Below, one piece after another: positions 17,601 to 27,838 of a DNA stretch of 64,000 nt. Below the pieces are notes generated by a model that ran no database searches, had not been told where the DNA came from, and saw only the letters and a list, made by a program, of their open reading frames with translations. How positions within the stretch are numbered: position 1 is the stretch's first letter; each line of letters starts with the position of its first letter. This DNA is from Flavobacterium psychrophilum (GTDB taxonomy: Bacteria > Bacteroidota > Bacteroidia > Flavobacteriales > Flavobacteriaceae). Both the position numbers and the translations under genes were made by a program. The stretch spans positions 1 through 64,000 of the forward strand of contig CAMAWT010000004.1 of the NCBI GenBank assembly GCA_945862065.1, read 5' to 3'.

Positions 17601-20600
17601 AAAGAACAAAAAACAAACGTGCGATTTAAGAAAATTAGAAGAATATTTTTTCGGGTACTTTTATCGTTTATCATTTTGTTGTTATTACTTGGAATTACTT
17701 TTTCATTGCCAGTAGTTCAAACCAAACTAGCCCATTATTATACCGAAAAAATCAACAAGCAATACGGAACAAATATTTATGTAAATCAAGTTGCTGTTAC
17801 CGCTTTTGGAAGTGTAAAATTAAAAAAAGTACTCATAAAAGATCATTTCAAAGATACTTTGATTTATGCTAAACGAATCAATACTAGTATTTTAGATTTA
17901 AATAAATTGACAAATGGCACTTTGCTTTTTGGCACACTTCGAGCAGATGAATTGCATCTTGATATCAAAACCTACAAAAACGAAAAGAATACAAATCTAG
18001 ATTTTTTTATAGCAGCTTTTGACAAAGGTTCAAAATCCAAATCAAAGTTTTTGCTTACAGCAAATAATTTGAAAGTAACAAACAGTAGGGTTATAGTTAT
18101 TGACGAAAACGCTAAAAATCCATTGGATGCAAAATTCATGAAAATTGATGCAACTTCTAAAAATTTTAAAATTTATGGTCCAGATGTTACGACAAAAATC
18201 ACAAGTATGTCGTTTTTGGATTCTCGTGGATTAGAAATTAAAGAATTGATAACCGATTTTGCTTATTCTAAAAAAAGTATTCTAATGGATGCATTGGAAT
18301 TTAAAACACCTTATTCTAATTTTAAAGGATCGGTCAAACTTTTGTACAAGCTAGAAGATTTCGCCGATTTTAACAATAAAGTTAGGTTTGAAATTCTAAC
18401 AAAATCAGCTTTAATTTCTACTTCAGATATTTATCATTTTTATAAAGAGGTTGAAAAAAACAAAGAATTTAAATTCAAAGCAAGTATTAAAGGTGCTTTG
18501 AATAATTTGTTTTTTTCAAATTTGGATGTTGAAGATAAAAATCAAACACATATTATTGGAAACGTAAATTTTAAAAATATTCTAGCAAAACCCGGTGCTG
18601 GATTATTTTATATGAAAGGCAATTTTACAAAAATGGCTTCCTCTTATAATGAGTTGATAAAATTACTCCCGAACGTTTTGGTTAATAATTTACCAAAATC
18701 ATTACAGAAATTAGGAAATTTTGATATGGCTGGCGAAGTTGAATTAACTAAAAAATATATTAATACCGATTTTGTTCTCAATACAAGTCTTGGTCAGGTA
18801 ATGACAACTTTAGAAATGTCTGATATTGATTTTATTGATAATGCTACATACAAAGGTAAAATTGCATTCAATAATTTTGATTTAGGAAAACTTATAGACA
18901 ATCCAAAACTTGGCAAATTAACCGCTGATGCAGATATAGACGGAAAAGGTTTTACTGAAAAATATTTGGATACAGAATTTGAAGGAACTTTTAAAAGCAT
19001 CTATTTTAATAATTACAATTATCAAAACATTCTGTGTGAGGGAAATTTTAAAAAACCAATTTTTAACGGAAAAGTAAATATTAACGACCCGAATTTATAT
19101 TTAGATTTTGAAGGAAAAATAGATTTGAGTAACCATAAAAACAGTTATGATTTTAATGCTGTTTTTGATTATGCAAATCTTTATAATCTACATTTAACAA
19201 ACGATAAAACCTCTATTTTTAAAGGGAATGTAGATACAAAAGTGGTTGGAAATTCGATTAATAATTTAACGGGAAATATAGTTGTTTCAAATGCTTCGTA
19301 TCAAAATTCAAAAGATTTGTATTTTTTCGATCAATTGGAAGTTAGTTCTATTTTTAATGAAAATAGGGAACGAAAAATCGAAATCGTTTCTTCAGATGCT
19401 ATTAACGCAAGTATTATTGGAAAATTTGATGTAAATCAGTTGAAAAACATGTTTCAAAACTCTTTGGGAAGTTTGTACACCAATTACAAAATGCATCGTT
19501 TGAAAAAAGGGCAATATTTGAAGTTTAATTTTTCTGAATTTAATAAACTTATTGAAATTGTTTATCCTACAATAACTTTAGATGAATCAACTGCAATAAC
19601 AGGTAGCATAAATGCTGATTCTAATGATTTTAAATTAAAATTAATTTCAAAAAAAATTAAAGCATTTGATATTGATTTTGATCAAGTTCAAATGGAAATA
19701 AACAATAGAAATCCGCTATATAATACGTATTTTCAAATTGATAGCATTAAAACAAAATATTACAAAATAAGAGATTTTTCTTTGATTAATGTTACTTCAA
19801 ACGATACCTTATCATTTAGAACCGAGTTTAAAGGCGGTGAAAGAGGAAACGATTATTACAATTTAAACTTATATCACACCATCAATAGTGATGACAAAAA
19901 TGTCATTGGATTTAATAAATCTGAAATGATGTTTAAAGATTTTGTTTGGTTTATCAATGAAGAAGAAAATCAAAATAATAAAATTATTTTTGATAAAGAA
20001 TTTAATAATTTCAATCTTGATAAAATTGTGATTTCGCATGAAAATCAGAAAATAGCATTGAACGGATTTTTGAATGGTACTAAAAATAAAGACTTGCATT
20101 TAAGTTTTAATGAGGTGGATTTGAATAAGATAACACCCGATATTTCTCAGTTTAAATTTGAAGGTAGCTTGAATGGTGATGTTTTTATCAATCAGGAAGA
20201 GGATGTTTATCAACCTACTGCCGCATTAAATATTGATGATTTAAAAGTAAATGACCATCTTTTGGGTAATCTCGATTTGAATATTGAAGGTGACGAATTT
20301 TTTAGAAATTTCACAATTGATTCAGAAATAGAGAATGAAAATATCAAATCTTTTAAGGCAAATGGTGGGCTTCAAATAATTAAAGATAAAACAAATTTGA
20401 ATTTAGAAATGAATTTTCAAAAATTTGATTTAGGGGTGTTAAGTAATTTAGGTGGTGATGTTTTCAAAAACATCAGAGGCTTTGTTTCAGGAGTTACAAG
20501 AATAGATGGCGATTTATCTGATGTAGATTACAACGGTAGGTTATTTGCAGAAGGTGCCGGACTTACCATTCCTTATTTGAATGTGGATTATGAGTTAAAA

Positions 20601-22124
20601 AATAATTCAGTTATTGACATTACAAAAAATAAATTTATTGTTCAGCGAACAAAAATGATTGATTCAAAATTCAATACCGAAGGATTTATTGAAGGAACCA
20701 TCAAACATAAATTATTTTCTGATTGGGAACTTGATCTTGGAGTTCGATCCAACAGATTATTGGCATTAGACACCAAAGATTATGAAGATGCACCTTATTT
20801 TGGAAGGGCTTTTATTAAAGGTAGCGCCAATATTTTCGGACCAACATCTGCTTTAACGATAAATGTTATTGCCGAATCTGAAAAAGGAACGGATATTAAA
20901 ATTCCGATAAATGATGCTGAAGCGATAAGTGAAAGTAATTACATACATTTTATTACTAAAAATGAAAAGTATGCCATTTCCAATTCAAAAGATAAGAATC
21001 AAATTAATTACAGCGGAATTGAAATGAATTTTGATTTTAATATTGATCAAGATGCAACTATGGAGGTTATTTTAGACAGAAATACGCAACACGGCATGAA
21101 GGGTACCGGAAAGGGAGGTATTTTATTTGAAATTAACACAAATGGTAAATTTAAAATGACCGGCGATTATGTAATTTGGGATGGCATTTATAATTATAAA
21201 TATGCGGGTTTGATTGATAAAAAATTCAAAGTTAAAAACAACAGTTCCATTGTTTGGGAGGGCGATCCGTTGAAAGCTACTCTCAACATTCAAGCCGTTA
21301 AAGATAATATCAAAGCAAATCCTGGCGTATTGTTGAATAGTTCTACTATCAATCAAAAAACCGATGTTGAAGTTGTGATAGATATTAAAGGTAACATTTC
21401 AAATCCCGAACCCGATTTTACCATTAATTTCCCAAAAGTAAGTTCGGTTGTTCGATCAGAAATTGAAACCATTTTAAGTGATAAAGATACCCGTCAAAAG
21501 CAAGCCTTTAATTTGTTAGCTTATGGTGGATTTTTGAGTAAAGAAGGCTTAAATCAATCTCAAATCACTAATGTTTTTTATGAAAAGGCTGGCGCGTTAT
21601 TTAGTCAACTTTTTCAAGAGGAAGATGGAAAAATACAGCTTAATGTAGATTTTGTAAATGCTGATAGAACTCCTGGAGCAGAAACAGACGGTAGAATAGG
21701 GGTGTCGGTATCCTCAAAAATCAATGATAGAATTACTATAAACGGAAATGTAGGGGTACCTGTTGGAGGAATTAATCAATCAGCTATTGTTGGAAATGTC
21801 GAAATTCAATACCGAGTGAACGAAGATGGAACTTTAAATTTGAGACTTTTTAATAAAGAAAATGATATTACTTATGTTGGACAAGGTATCGGATACACAC
21901 AAGGTTTGGGAGTTTCTTATGAAGTTGATTTTAACACCTTTGATGAATTAATCAAGAAAATATTTTCTAAACGAAATTCAATAAACAATAAAACAATCAA
22001 CAGCGATGATTTAGATTCTAACATGCTGCCTTCTTTTATTAACATGGAAAAAGATAAAAGGAAAAGTGTTCCGAAAGAAGAAACAACTCCCAATAGAGAT
22101 GCCATTCCGCCAGATGAATACTAA
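17598..22124 (+). CDS. tamB: TamB-like translocation and assembly module protein
   Basis: This is a very large (1508 aa) AsmA/TamB-type protein, anchored in the inner membrane by one N-terminal helix (about 16-36) and spanning the periplasm as a long beta-taco. The C-terminal third (about 1050-1450) holds the DUF490/TamB domain (ELDLGVRSNRLLALDTKD, KGSANIFGPTSALTINVIAE, NVEIQYRVNEDGTLNLRLF). Its likely role is lipid transport or outer-membrane protein assembly. The longest frame starts at TTG 17598, but a GTG at 17619 (MRFKKIRRIFF) is an equally good start and fits the promoter better. The divergent pairing with tsaD recurs in flavobacteria as far as I recall. The C-terminal tail is charged and Pro-rich. 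Confidence 0.92.
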   Translation: MKEQKTNVRFKKIRRIFFRVLLSFIILLLLLGITFSLPVVQTKLAHYYTEKINKQYGTNIYVNQVAVTAFGSVKLKKVLIKDHFKDTLIYAKRINTSILDLNKLTNGTLLFGTLRADELHLDIKTYKNEKNTNLDFFIAAFDKGSKSKSKFLLTANNLKVTNSRVIVIDENAKNPLDAKFMKIDATSKNFKIYGPDVTTKITSMSFLDSRGLEIKELITDFAYSKKSILMDALEFKTPYSNFKGSVKLLYKLEDFADFNNKVRFEILTKSALISTSDIYHFYKEVEKNKEFKFKASIKGALNNLFFSNLDVEDKNQTHIIGNVNFKNILAKPGAGLFYMKGNFTKMASSYNELIKLLPNVLVNNLPKSLQKLGNFDMAGEVELTKKYINTDFVLNTSLGQVMTTLEMSDIDFIDNATYKGKIAFNNFDLGKLIDNPKLGKLTADADIDGKGFTEKYLDTEFEGTFKSIYFNNYNYQNILCEGNFKKPIFNGKVNINDPNLYLDFEGKIDLSNHKNSYDFNAVFDYANLYNLHLTNDKTSIFKGNVDTKVVGNSINNLTGNIVVSNASYQNSKDLYFFDQLEVSSIFNENRERKIEIVSSDAINASIIGKFDVNQLKNMFQNSLGSLYTNYKMHRLKKGQYLKFNFSEFNKLIEIVYPTITLDESTAITGSINADSNDFKLKLISKKIKAFDIDFDQVQMEINNRNPLYNTYFQIDSIKTKYYKIRDFSLINVTSNDTLSFRTEFKGGERGNDYYNLNLYHTINSDDKNVIGFNKSEMMFKDFVWFINEEENQNNKIIFDKEFNNFNLDKIVISHENQKIALNGFLNGTKNKDLHLSFNEVDLNKITPDISQFKFEGSLNGDVFINQEEDVYQPTAALNIDDLKVNDHLLGNLDLNIEGDEFFRNFTIDSEIENENIKSFKANGGLQIIKDKTNLNLEMNFQKFDLGVLSNLGGDVFKNIRGFVSGVTRIDGDLSDVDYNGRLFAEGAGLTIPYLNVDYELKNNSVIDITKNKFIVQRTKMIDSKFNTEGFIEGTIKHKLFSDWELDLGVRSNRLLALDTKDYEDAPYFGRAFIKGSANIFGPTSALTINVIAESEKGTDIKIPINDAEAISESNYIHFITKNEKYAISNSKDKNQINYSGIEMNFDFNIDQDATMEVILDRNTQHGMKGTGKGGILFEINTNGKFKMTGDYVIWDGIYNYKYAGLIDKKFKVKNNSSIVWEGDPLKATLNIQAVKDNIKANPGVLLNSSTINQKTDVEVVIDIKGNISNPEPDFTINFPKVSSVVRSEIETILSDKDTRQKQAFNLLAYGGFLSKEGLNQSQITNVFYEKAGALFSQLFQEEDGKIQLNVDFVNADRTPGAETDGRIGVSVSSKINDRITINGNVGVPVGGINQSAIVGNVEIQYRVNEDGTLNLRLFNKENDITYVGQGIGYTQGLGVSYEVDFNTFDELIKKIFSKRNSINNKTINSDDLDSNMLPSFINMEKDKRKSVPKEETTPNRDAIPPDEY

Positions 22125-22279
22125 TATCCAAATTGTTAACTTAATAATTTAACCTCTTATAAAGTCTAAACTTATAAACGAAAACGATTGAATTATGTTA
22201 AAACTGCTATTTCCTTAAATTAATTGTTACATAATTAAATCTACTTTGTTATTTTTACACTTTAAACATAAAAAAATAA

Positions 22280-23266
22280 ATGTCTAAAACTATTAAAAAA
22301 ATTGGTGTTTTAACTTCAGGAGGGGATTCTCCAGGAATGAACGCTGCCATTAGATCTGTTGTAAGAACTTGTGCTTATCATGACATTGAATGTTTGGGTA
22401 TTTATAGAGGTTATCAAGGAATGATTGAAGGTGATTTTAAAGAATTGAATGCACGTTCTGTCAATAACATCATCAACAAAGGCGGAACTATTTTGAAATC
22501 TGCCCGTTCTAAAGAATTCATGACTCCAGAAGGACGAAAAAGAGCTTATGACCACCTTATAAATGCAGGCGTTGATTCGCTTGTTGTAATTGGTGGCGAT
22601 GGAAGTTTTACAGGAGCAGAAGTTTTCAATTCCGAATATGGTTTTCCAGTAATGGGTATTCCAGGTACCATTGATAATGATATTTTTGGCACAAGCCATA
22701 CGTTAGGATATGATACAGCTCTGAATACAGTAGTTGAAGTGATAGATAAAATTCGTGATACTGCAAGTTCTCACAACCGCCTTTTTCTAGTAGAAGTTAT
22801 GGGAAGAGACGCAGGTCATATTGCCTTGAATGCCGGAATCGGTGCTGGGGCTGAAGAAATTTTGATACCCGAAGAAGATCTAGGACTTGAGCGTCTTTTA
22901 GATTCTTTAAAGAAAAGTAAAGCTTCTGGAAAATCGTCTAGCATTGTTGTAATTGCTGAAGGTGATAAAATAGGTAAAAATGTGTTCGAATTAAAAGATT
23001 ACATAGAAGAACATCTTCCAGAATACGACGTTAGAGTTTCTGTTTTAGGTCACATGCAAAGAGGTGGCGCTCCTTCATGTTTTGACAGAGTACTTGCTTC
23101 AAGACTTGGCGTTAAAGCAGTTGAATCAATACTTGAAGGTAAATCCAATTATATGGTAGGTATCCTTCATGATAAAATTGCACTCACACCATTAGAACAA
23201 GCCATCAAAGGAAGTTCAGAAATTGATCAAGAATTAGTTCGAGTTTCCGACATCATGTCAACTTAA
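22280..23266 (+). CDS. pfkA: ATP-dependent 6-phosphofructokinase
   Basis: PfkA (328 aa) makes fructose-1,6-bisphosphate, the committed step of glycolysis. The ATP-site GGDSPGMNAAIRS is near residue 14, GGDGS(F) near 104, and the catalytic block GTIDNDIFGTSHTLGYDTAL near 129-148. The active-site MGRDAGHIAL and HMQRGGAPS are also present. The Gly after GGDG is consistent with ATP rather than PPi use (family knowledge). It lies 55 bp upstream of gapA, so the two glycolytic genes may form an operon. Confidence 0.97.
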   Translation: MSKTIKKIGVLTSGGDSPGMNAAIRSVVRTCAYHDIECLGIYRGYQGMIEGDFKELNARSVNNIINKGGTILKSARSKEFMTPEGRKRAYDHLINAGVDSLVVIGGDGSFTGAEVFNSEYGFPVMGIPGTIDNDIFGTSHTLGYDTALNTVVEVIDKIRDTASSHNRLFLVEVMGRDAGHIALNAGIGAGAEEILIPEEDLGLERLLDSLKKSKASGKSSSIVVIAEGDKIGKNVFELKDYIEEHLPEYDVRVSVLGHMQRGGAPSCFDRVLASRLGVKAVESILEGKSNYMVGILHDKIALTPLEQAIKGSSEIDQELVRVSDIMST

Positions 23267-23306
23267 ATAATAAAAATTAAAATTATAATCGGCTATATTA
23301 GCATAA

Positions 23307-24323
<1,017 letters not shown>

Positions 24324-24336
24324 TGCATAAAATTCA

Positions 24337-24378
24337 TAAAAAATCCTGTCATCCTTTTTTAGATTTCAGGATTTTTTA
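24337..24378 (+). terminator. gapA terminator
   Basis: AAAATCCTG and CAGGATTTT flank an AT-rich loop and are followed by a T run. It lies 14 bp past the gapA stop. Confidence 0.85.
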
Positions 24379-24421
24379 TTTATTTGAAGCAAATGGATCG
24401 GGCATTTTCAATAATCCATTT

Positions 24422-24488
24422 TCCCGCTTTCGCCTTTATCTCCTTCGCCCTTCGGGACTTCAGGAGGATATCGGCTCAGTCGGGGCTA
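24422..24488 (-). repeat. Dispersed intergenic hairpin repeat, copy 3
   Basis: This is the reverse complement of copies 1 and 2, reading TCCCGCTTTCGCCTTTATCT on the plus strand and ending CGGGGCTA. It lies between the gapA terminator and the GlcNAc-kinase-like gene. All nested stem positions are conserved. Confidence 0.88.
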
Positions 24489-24573
24489 ATCGATATATCA
24501 TTTGTTTCAAAAACAAATCTAACTAAACTAATATTGAAATAGATTTTTTACTATTTCAACAAAAAACAACAAT

Positions 24574-25425
24574 ATGAAATTACTTGTAGATAGCGGTTCA
24601 ACCAAAGCCGATTGGATTGCAATTGACGATAACGGGAAAGTTTTATTTACTACACAAACTCTTGGTCTCAACCCAGAAGTACTCGATAAAGAGGAAATAA
24701 TAAACCGTCTCGAAGAAAAATTTGACATTTCTCACAACAAAGACAAAGCTACGCACCTTTATTTTTATGGTGCAGGCTGCGGAACAGAACGAATGAAAAC
24801 GTATTTAGCAGATGTTTTTAAAGTTCATTTCAAAAATGCTCAAGTTACTGTTCACGAAGATACGTATGCAGCAGTTTATGCTACAACGCCAAAAAATGAA
24901 TCTGCTATAGTTTGTATTCTAGGTACAGGTTCAAACTGTAGTTTTTTTGACGGATCTGTATTGCACCAAAAAGTACAATCATTAGGATACATTGCTATGG
25001 ACGATTGCTCAGGAAACCGATTTGGACGTCACCTTTTAAGAGGTTATTATTTCAACCAAATGCCAACTGAATTAGCAAAAGAATTTGAAGAAGAATACAA
25101 TGTAGAGCCAGATTATATAAAACAGAATTTATACAAAGAACCAAACCCAAATGCTTATTTGGCAACCTTTGCAAAGTTTTTAATCAAACATAAAGATACT
25201 GATTTCTGTAAAAAGTACATCAACATGGAAATGGAAGAATTTGTTGAAAATTACATCAAACAATTTCCAAATTACAAAGAAGTTCCGGTTCACTTTATTG
25301 GTTCAATTGCCTTTTATTTAAAAGAAGAATTAAACCAAGTTTTACAAAAGCATGAAATTAAAATGGGTAATGTTTTAAGAAGGCCTATAGACGGTTTGAT
25401 TGAATACCATGTTTTAAATAAATAA
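24574..25425 (+). CDS. N-acetylglucosamine kinase-like protein (BadF/BadG family)
   Basis: This 283-aa ASKHA-fold kinase has phosphate-1 motif LLVDSGSTKADW (residues 3-14), TYAAVYATTP, the phosphate-2-like CILGTGSNCSFFDG (about 115-128) and HFIGSIAFYL (the adenosine region). This pattern fits the BadF/BadG/BcrA/BcrD ATPase family members annotated as N-acetylglucosamine or glucosamine kinases in Bacteroidota. The probable role is phosphorylation of amino sugars recycled from the cell wall or chitin; the substrate is inferred. It is a single gene between two terminators. Confidence 0.8.
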   Translation: MKLLVDSGSTKADWIAIDDNGKVLFTTQTLGLNPEVLDKEEIINRLEEKFDISHNKDKATHLYFYGAGCGTERMKTYLADVFKVHFKNAQVTVHEDTYAAVYATTPKNESAIVCILGTGSNCSFFDGSVLHQKVQSLGYIAMDDCSGNRFGRHLLRGYYFNQMPTELAKEFEEEYNVEPDYIKQNLYKEPNPNAYLATFAKFLIKHKDTDFCKKYINMEMEEFVENYIKQFPNYKEVPVHFIGSIAFYLKEELNQVLQKHEIKMGNVLRRPIDGLIEYHVLNK

Positions 25426-25429
25426 TTTC

Positions 25430-25457
25430 AAGCCCATCTCTAAGATGGGTTTTATTT
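25430..25457 (+). terminator. Terminator after the amino-sugar kinase gene
   Basis: The stem GCCCATCT / AGATGGGT has a 3-nt loop followed by TTTATTTTA. It lies immediately past the stop codon at 25425. Confidence 0.85.
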
Positions 25458-25534
25458 TACTTCCAAGTTGTATTGATTACATATTAGTATATATCTTTCA
25501 ATATGTTTATATTTGTTTTTTTAAATAGCCAAAT

Positions 25535-26776
25535 TTGAATTCAACTAATAAGCTTAAAATTTTTAACGATCCTATTTATGGATTCATTTCCATACCCAAT
25601 TCGTTAATTTATGATTTAATTCAACATCCTTATTTTCAAAGATTAAGAAGGATTTCTCAAATGGGATTATCCTATTTAGTCTATCCTGGAGCGCATCACA
25701 CACGTTTTCAACACGCCATCGGTTGTATGCATTTGATGCAAAAATCCGTTCAAACACTTCGTTTTAAAGGGGTTGAAATTTCAGATAAAGAAGAAATTGC
25801 TTTGTATGTTGCTATTTTACTTCACGATATTGGACACGGACCTTTTTCGCATGCTATGGAAAACAGTATCGTAGAAGCTGTTCATCATGAAAAAATTTCT
25901 TTGATTTTCATGAATAAATTAAATGAGCAATTTGACGGACAATTATCATTGGCTATCCAAATTTTTAAAGGCGCCTATCATAGAAAATTCATGTTGCAAT
26001 TAATATCTAGTCAGTTAGATATGGATAGAATGGATTATTTAAAAAGAGATAGTTTCTATAGTGGTGTAGCTGAGGGTACAATCAATAGCGATCGTTTGAT
26101 TCAAATGATGAATGTACAAGATGATGAATTGGTCGTTGAAGAAAAAGGAATTTATTCTGTAGAAAAATTTTTAGTGGCTCGTCGTTTAATGTATTGGCAA
26201 GCTTATCTTCATAAAACGGGAGTTGTAGCAGAAATGATTTTGACGAAAATTTTGAAAAGGGCGAAAGAGCTTTCTCAAAAAGGAGAAATTTTATGGTGCA
26301 GTTCGGCGCTTTCTTATTTTTTAAATCACAAAATAACTATCGAAACTTTTGATACATCAATCATTGAAAAGTTTGCACAATTGGACGATTATGATGTGTT
26401 AGGAGCTATTAAAGAATGGCAGTTTCACCCTGATTTTACGTTAAGTTCTTTGTCAAAAATGATTATTAATAGAGATTTATTAAAAATTAGTTTATTGGAA
26501 GCAAAACCATCAAGTGAATTAATCAATCAACTTAAAATAAGTTTTGCTTCTCAAAATAAGGTTTCATTGATTGACGCATCCTATTTTGTTTTTAAAGGAA
26601 AAATTAAAAATCAGGCTTATAATATTGAATGCGAACCTATTAAAATTCTAAAAAAAGATAAAACAGTTGAAAATATTGTTGACTCTTCCGACCAATTACA
26701 GTTAAAAGCATTATCAAAATCGGTAACCAAATACTATATCTGCTTTCCTAAAACCTTAACAGATTATAAGAATTAA
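25535..26776 (+). CDS. HD-domain phosphohydrolase (dGTPase/SAMHD1-like)
   Basis: This is a 413-aa HD-superfamily protein. The N-terminal block NDPIYGFISIP and YFQRLRRISQMGLSYLVYPG are typical of the dGTPase-like branch (COG1078). The metal ligands appear as H-F-Q-H-A-I-G (the first His near residue 60), LLHDIGHGPFSHAME (HD near 93) and the late Asp in QLDMDRMDYLKRDS. It may hydrolyse dNTPs or another nucleotide, but the activity is not proven for this branch. The only in-frame start is TTG 25535, just after an in-frame TAG at 25526. It sits 24 bp upstream of lpxD, but a promoter-like box lies in that gap. Confidence 0.85.
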   Translation: MNSTNKLKIFNDPIYGFISIPNSLIYDLIQHPYFQRLRRISQMGLSYLVYPGAHHTRFQHAIGCMHLMQKSVQTLRFKGVEISDKEEIALYVAILLHDIGHGPFSHAMENSIVEAVHHEKISLIFMNKLNEQFDGQLSLAIQIFKGAYHRKFMLQLISSQLDMDRMDYLKRDSFYSGVAEGTINSDRLIQMMNVQDDELVVEEKGIYSVEKFLVARRLMYWQAYLHKTGVVAEMILTKILKRAKELSQKGEILWCSSALSYFLNHKITIETFDTSIIEKFAQLDDYDVLGAIKEWQFHPDFTLSSLSKMIINRDLLKISLLEAKPSSELINQLKISFASQNKVSLIDASYFVFKGKIKNQAYNIECEPIKILKKDKTVENIVDSSDQLQLKALSKSVTKYYICFPKTLTDYKN

Positions 26777-26787
26777 ATTAAATTTTA

Positions 26788-26795
26788 TATTTTTG
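26788..26795 (+). promoter_or_regulatory. -7 promoter box immediately before lpxD
   Basis: TATTTTTG matches TAnnTTTG and ends five bases before the lpxD ATG. If it is active, the lpx transcript would be leaderless or nearly so. No clear -33 TTG is present. Confidence 0.45.
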
Positions 26796-26800
26796 CAACA

Positions 26801-27826
26801 ATGAAATTTACAGCAGAACAAATAGCAAGTATTTTAGAAGGGGATATAATAGGGAATCCTATGGCTGAAGTATATAAATTAGCCAAAATTGAAGAGGGTG
26901 TTTTAGGTTCGCTAACATTTCTATCTAATCAAAAATATCAAAATTATATTTACAATACGAATGCAACTATTGTAATTGTTAACAAAACATTCATTCCTGA
27001 AAAGGACGTAAACACAACTTTAATTAAAGTGGATGATGCTTATGCCTCGTTTTCAAAGTTGTTAGAATATTATAATCAGGTAAAATTGATGAAATCTGGG
27101 ATTGAACAACCCACATTTATTTCTGAAAATGTTACCTATGGCACCGATTTATATTTAGGTAGTTTTTCATATTTAGGAAAAAATGTGATTATTGGATCAA
27201 ATGTAAAAATTTATCCTAATACGTTTATCGGAGATAATGTTACAATTGGTGATAATTGTTTGATTTATGCAGGAGTTCGAATTTATTCTGAAACCGAAAT
27301 TGGATCAGGTTGTATTTTTCATTCCGGAACAATAATAGGTTCTGATGGATTTGGATTTGCACCTTTGGAAGATGGAACGTACAGTAAAATTCCACAAATT
27401 GGTAATGTTATCATAGAAGATAATGTAGAAATAGGCGCAGCTTCAACCATTGATAGAGCAACCTTGGGATCAACTATCATCCGTAAAGGAGTTAAACTTG
27501 ATAATCAAATTCAAGTAGCACACAATGTTGAAATTGGCGAAAACACGGTAATTGCTGCTCAAACAGGAATTGCAGGATCTACTAAAATTGGATCTAACTG
27601 TTTGATTGGTGGGCAAGTAGGGATTGCGGGTCATTTAATTATTGGAAACAATGTTAGAATTCAAGCTCAATCTGGAGTTGGTAGAAATCTAAAAGACGGT
27701 GAAAAATTGCAAGGAAGTCCTGCTTTACCTTACAATGATTATTTTAAATCCTATGTGCATTTCAAAAATTTGCCATCAATAGTTACCGATTTGGAAAAAG
27801 TAAAGAAACAGATTAATAATAAATAA
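26801..27826 (+). CDS. lpxD: UDP-3-O-acylglucosamine N-acyltransferase LpxD
   Basis: LpxD (341 aa) adds the N-linked 3-hydroxyacyl chain in step three of lipid A synthesis. The N-terminal uridine-binding domain (about 1-100) is followed by a left-handed beta-helix of hexapeptide repeats (about 105-300) and a short helical end. Two key histidines are present: His241 in VAHNVEIG and His278 in GIAGHLIIG. They have the same 37-residue spacing as E. coli His239 and His276. It is the first gene of the run lpxD-lpxC/fabZ-lpxA, with a 12-bp gap to the next gene. A second, diverged copy follows at 30639. Confidence 0.95.
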   Translation: MKFTAEQIASILEGDIIGNPMAEVYKLAKIEEGVLGSLTFLSNQKYQNYIYNTNATIVIVNKTFIPEKDVNTTLIKVDDAYASFSKLLEYYNQVKLMKSGIEQPTFISENVTYGTDLYLGSFSYLGKNVIIGSNVKIYPNTFIGDNVTIGDNCLIYAGVRIYSETEIGSGCIFHSGTIIGSDGFGFAPLEDGTYSKIPQIGNVIIEDNVEIGAASTIDRATLGSTIIRKGVKLDNQIQVAHNVEIGENTVIAAQTGIAGSTKIGSNCLIGGQVGIAGHLIIGNNVRIQAQSGVGRNLKDGEKLQGSPALPYNDYFKSYVHFKNLPSIVTDLEKVKKQINNK

Positions 27827-27838
27827 AACGAACACAAA

